This document shows, in pieces, positions 61,618 to 64,000 of a DNA stretch of 64,000 nucleotides. Source of the DNA: Halalkalibacillus halophilus DSM 18494 (GTDB taxonomy: Bacteria; Bacillota; Bacilli; Bacillales; Alkalibacillaceae); NCBI RefSeq assembly GCF_000423105.1, contig NZ_KE383978.1, forward strand, positions 504,520 to 568,519. The letters are read 5' to 3'. How positions within the stretch are numbered: position 1 is the stretch's first letter; each line of letters opens with the position of its first letter. The notes beneath the pieces are model-generated. The model searched no databases. It saw only the letters and a list, made by a program, of their open reading frames with translations, and had not been told where the DNA came from. The translations under genes and the position numbers were made by a program.

Positions 61618-62904
61618 ATGCCATATATTATTGATTTGTATGCAAGAGAAGTATTAGATTCAAGAGGAAACCCAACGATTGAAGTAGAAGTAGCTACAGA
61701 AGGTGGAGCATTTGGTACTGCGTTAGTTCCTAGTGGTGCTTCGACAGGGGAATATGAAGCTGTCGAACTTCGTGATGGAGATTCTAGCCGTTATTTAGGT
61801 AAAGGGGTACAAACAGCGGTAGAAAACGTGAACGAAATTATTGCACCTGAACTATTAGGTTATGACGTGACAGAACAATTGTTAATCGATCAGTTGTTAA
61901 TCGAGTTAGACGGTACAGAAAATAAAGCTAAATTAGGTGCTAACGCAATTCTAGGTGTTTCCATGGCAGTTGCACATGCTGCAGCTGACTTCCAAGGTGA
62001 GCCTTTGTATAAATATTTAGGTGGATTCTCTGCTCATACTTTACCAACACCTATGATGAACATTCTAAATGGTGGAGAGCATGCGGATAATAACGTAGAC
62101 ATTCAAGAGTTTATGATTATGCCAGTAGGTGCTCCGACATTTAAAGAAGCAGTACGCCAAGGTGCGGAAATTTTTCACGCATTAAAGAAGGTACTAGGTT
62201 CAAAAGGGTATAACACAGCAGTTGGAGACGAAGGTGGCTTCGCTCCAAACTTGAAGTCAAATGAAGAAGCGTTAGAAACCATTGTAGAAGCAGTTGAAAA
62301 AGCTGGTTATAAAATTGGGGAAGACATTAAGCTAGCAATGGATGTTGCTGCAAGCGAAATTTATGTAGATGGAAAATATGAACTTAAAGGTGAAGGTGTC
62401 ACTCGTACAGCAGAAGAAATGGTTGATTGGTACGAATCATTAGTGAATAAATTCCCGATTGTCTCTATTGAAGACGGACTAGACGAAAACGACTGGAAAG
62501 GTTTCAAACTTCTTACGGAAAGAATTGGCGATCGTGTACAACTAGTTGGGGACGACTTGTTTGTAACAAACACGAAGAAACTAGAACGTGGAATCAAAGA
62601 AGGAATCGGCAACTCTATTCTAATTAAGGTGAATCAAATTGGTACACTAACGGAAACATTTGAAGCGATTGAAATGGCTAAACGCGCGGGATACACAGCG
62701 GTTATCTCCCACCGTTCAGGTGAAACAGAGGATGCAACCATTGCTGATATCGCAGTAGCAACCAATGCAGGGCAAATTAAAACAGGTGCGCCATCACGTA
62801 CAGACCGTGTAGCTAAGTACAATCAGCTTTTACGTATAGAAGATTATTTAGAAACAACTGCTACGTATGCAGGAGAATCAGCGTTTTATAATTTGAATAA
62901 ATAA
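61618..62904 (+). CDS. eno: Enolase
   Basis: The 428-residue enzyme has the N-terminal REVLDSRGNPTIEVEV, the metal-binding acidic residues in SIEDGLDENDW and GDDLFVTN, and SHRSGETEDA. It makes phosphoenolpyruvate. AAAGGAGCGG precedes the ATG. It is the last gene of the glycolytic operon; no secG follows. Confidence 0.97.
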   Translation: MPYIIDLYAREVLDSRGNPTIEVEVATEGGAFGTALVPSGASTGEYEAVELRDGDSSRYLGKGVQTAVENVNEIIAPELLGYDVTEQLLIDQLLIELDGTENKAKLGANAILGVSMAVAHAAADFQGEPLYKYLGGFSAHTLPTPMMNILNGGEHADNNVDIQEFMIMPVGAPTFKEAVRQGAEIFHALKKVLGSKGYNTAVGDEGGFAPNLKSNEEALETIVEAVEKAGYKIGEDIKLAMDVAASEIYVDGKYELKGEGVTRTAEEMVDWYESLVNKFPIVSIEDGLDENDWKGFKLLTERIGDRVQLVGDDLFVTNTKKLERGIKEGIGNSILIKVNQIGTLTETFEAIEMAKRAGYTAVISHRSGETEDATIADIAVATNAGQIKTGAPSRTDRVAKYNQLLRIEDYLETTATYAGESAFYNLNK

Positions 62905-62918
62905 GCATTTACGTGGGG

Positions 62919-62949
62919 AAGGCGGAGCTTAGATGCTCCGCCTTTTTTG
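62919..62949 (+). terminator. Intrinsic terminator of the glycolytic operon
   Basis: AAGGCGGAGC pairs perfectly with GCTCCGCCTT around TTAGAT and is followed by TTTT. Confidence 0.93.
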
Positions 62950-62968
62950 TTACTATTGGCGAAAACAG

Positions 62969-63019
62969 ATTTCTGGATATATGAAGAGATTTCTGGATAA
63001 ACTTAACATTTTATGGATA
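62969..63019 (+). repeat. Phased repeat array, TTTCTGGATA core, three units
   Basis: Cores TCTGGATA, TCTGGATA and TATGGATA start at 62972, 62992 and 63012, exactly 20 bp apart; two are preceded by GAT. Intervals are not conserved. The array lies between the eno terminator and the IS66 left end, which may cut it short. Confidence 0.75.
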
Positions 63020-63106
63020 TATAGTAAGCGTAAAATAAAAGACACCTGTAATCGTAAGATCTTCTTAGGGATAATAAAGCTATCTTAACTTAAGGAGGTA
63101 GTTTTA

Positions 63107-63454
63107 TTGGAAGAATCTATTAGAAACACGTCTTCTTCAGAAGACGAAGCTTTTACAAAGGAATGGTGGATCGTTCAGATTGAAGCTTGGCACGAAAGCG
63201 GACTCAGTGTAAAGGACTGGTGTGAACGGGAAAATGTTTGCACGTATGCACAATTCATTCGTTCACGATTAAAATATTGCCCAGAATATGCAACCCCGTC
63301 ACGGGAAAAAGAATATACAGTTGAGGGCTGGTCGGCTTTAGAAATAGACACGGCAGCTTATTTTACAATTGAGTGTCGTGATGTTCAGTTGACCATTGAA
63401 AAAGGATTTGATCACGACCTCCTTCGGGAGGTATTAGAGGTGATCCGAACATGA
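63107..63454 (+). CDS. tnpA: IS66 OrfA (TnpA) accessory protein
   Basis: The 115-residue protein matches IS66 first open frames: WWIVQIEAWHESGLSVKDWCERE is a helix-turn-helix-type region. AAGGAGGT precedes a TTG start at 63107. The stop overlaps tnpB by 4 bp. Its exact role in transposition is not established. Confidence 0.85.
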   Translation: MEESIRNTSSSEDEAFTKEWWIVQIEAWHESGLSVKDWCERENVCTYAQFIRSRLKYCPEYATPSREKEYTVEGWSALEIDTAAYFTIECRDVQLTIEKGFDHDLLREVLEVIRT

Positions 63455-63810
63455 ATATTAAACTCAAAGGGAAGCAACGCATTCATATAGCCCACGGGAG
63501 TACTGATATGCGATTATCGATTGATGGTTTATCTGCTTTGGTTCAAGAGTATCTGCAGCTCGATCCCCTATCGTCAGATTTATTTTTGTTTTGTAACCAT
63601 AGGCGAGACAAAGTGAAAATTCTTCACTGGGAACATAACGGTTTCTGGCTTTACTATCGTCGCCTGGAGAATGGGCGCTTTCAATGGCCGGAAGGACAAG
63701 ATGGGGAAACAATGAAAATTGATATCCGTCAGCTTCGCTGGTTGTTGGAAGGGCTAACGCTTGAAGAAGGAAAAGTCCACCCCAAAATCGAAGCAAAAAA
63801 AGTCGTTTAA
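63451..63810 (+). CDS. tnpB: IS66 OrfB (TnpB) accessory protein
   Basis: The 119-residue protein shows the IS66 TnpB pattern: STDMRLSIDGLSALVQ near residue 18, FLFCNHRRDKVKILHWEHNGFWLYYRRLE, and WLLEGL near the end. The ATG at 63451 overlaps orfA. It is intact. Confidence 0.92.
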   Translation: MNIKLKGKQRIHIAHGSTDMRLSIDGLSALVQEYLQLDPLSSDLFLFCNHRRDKVKILHWEHNGFWLYYRRLENGRFQWPEGQDGETMKIDIRQLRWLLEGLTLEEGKVHPKIEAKKVV

Positions 63811-63848
63811 ACGCCCATTTATTAACGGATTTATAGTATAATAAAGGT

Positions 63849-64000
63849 ATGAAAACGAATCCGAAATCACACCAACAAACAGAAGATGTATCCGCACACG
63901 TTAAGCGACTTGAAGAAGAAAACGCTCAGCAGAAAGCTACCATCAAATGGTATGAAGAACAGTTTCGCTTGCTGCAAAAACAACGTTTTGCCCCTTCAAG
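63849..64000 (+). CDS. tnpC: IS66 transposase (TnpC), 5' fragment
   Basis: An ATG at 63849 after ATAAAGG opens a frame that runs unbroken to the window end (50 codons seen). The visible part is a leucine-zipper-like helix, LEEENAQQKATIKWYEEQF, followed by FAPS, as at the start of IS66 DDE transposases. The catalytic domain lies outside. Whether the gene is intact cannot be told. Confidence 0.8.
   Translation, partial: MKTNPKSHQQTEDVSAHVKRLEEENAQQKATIKWYEEQFRLLQKQRFAPS

Larger units (their letters stand above)
63024..64000 (+). mobile_element. IS66-family insertion sequence, left part
   Basis: The three-gene order (orfA, tnpB, start of tnpC) defines the family. The likely left end is GTAAGCGTAAAATAAAAGAC starting at 63024, matching the GTAAGC-type tips of IS66 elements. 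The right end and the target duplication lie outside. It follows the phased array by 4 bp. Confidence 0.85.

Overview
The window looks like chromosomal DNA from a low-GC, spore-forming, motile member of the Bacillaceae. Gene order follows the Bacillus subtilis backbone closely (flaG-fliD-fliS-fliT-hpf-secA-prfB-cccB-ftsEX-ctpB-minJ-uvrBA; yvlB-yvlD-hprK-lgt-yvoD-ppaX-yvoF; yvcD-trxB-yvcJ-yvcK-whiA-crh; clpP-tRNA-Arg; cggR-gapA-pgk-tpiA-gpmI-eno). Bacillithiol genes (yojF-bshB2), Crh/HPr kinase and a YheC/D spore-coat-type protein agree with this. Several proteins carry very acidic linkers, which suggests a halotolerant genus of the Oceanobacillus/Virgibacillus/Halobacillus/Pontibacillus kind. 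The genus cannot be fixed from this sequence alone.

Layout: 1-2.6 kb is the end of a flagellar filament operon. 2.8-8.2 kb holds ribosome hibernation (hpf, with a sigma-B-like promoter), secA, prfB with its programmed frameshift, and a cytochrome c551 lipoprotein. 8.7-15.1 kb is cell-wall and division work (ftsE, ftsX, an M23 murein hydrolase-type protein, ctpB, minJ). 15.3-20.2 kb is uvrB-uvrA, followed by the bacillithiol pair and yvlB/yvlD. 23.2-30.5 kb is hprK-lgt-yvoD-ppaX-yvoF followed by glpK-glpD. 30.5-36.1 kb is the TPR-trxB-rapZ-yvcK-whiA-crh run. On the minus strand, 36.4-39.9 kb holds a VWA/AAA+ pair (YojO/YojN type) and clpP with a CtsR box. A tRNA-Arg(CCG) and a LysM/SH3 amidase follow.

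41.8-50.8 kb is an accessory carbohydrate locus: two TIM-barrel sugar isomerase/epimerases, two Gfo/Idh/MocA dehydrogenases, a LacI regulator and a ribose-type ABC importer. It carries two copies of one palindromic operator plus cre-like sites. 51-53 kb holds a YheC/D-type ATP-grasp gene and a YitT-type membrane protein. 53.3-55.8 kb is an unusual chemoreceptor/STAS/HATPase/glutaredoxin run. 55.9-62.9 kb is the central glycolytic operon. The window ends inside an IS66-type element.

The most unusual structure is non-coding. Four intergenic stretches hold short conserved cores repeated at a fixed 20-21 bp pitch with variable DNA between them: three with a TTTCTGGATA-like core and one with a TGCCGGCA-like core. 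Three of the four lie just after an intrinsic terminator, the fourth after a tRNA gene. Two larger intergenic elements (about 204 and 234 bp) with terminal inverted repeats and nested stems are also present.
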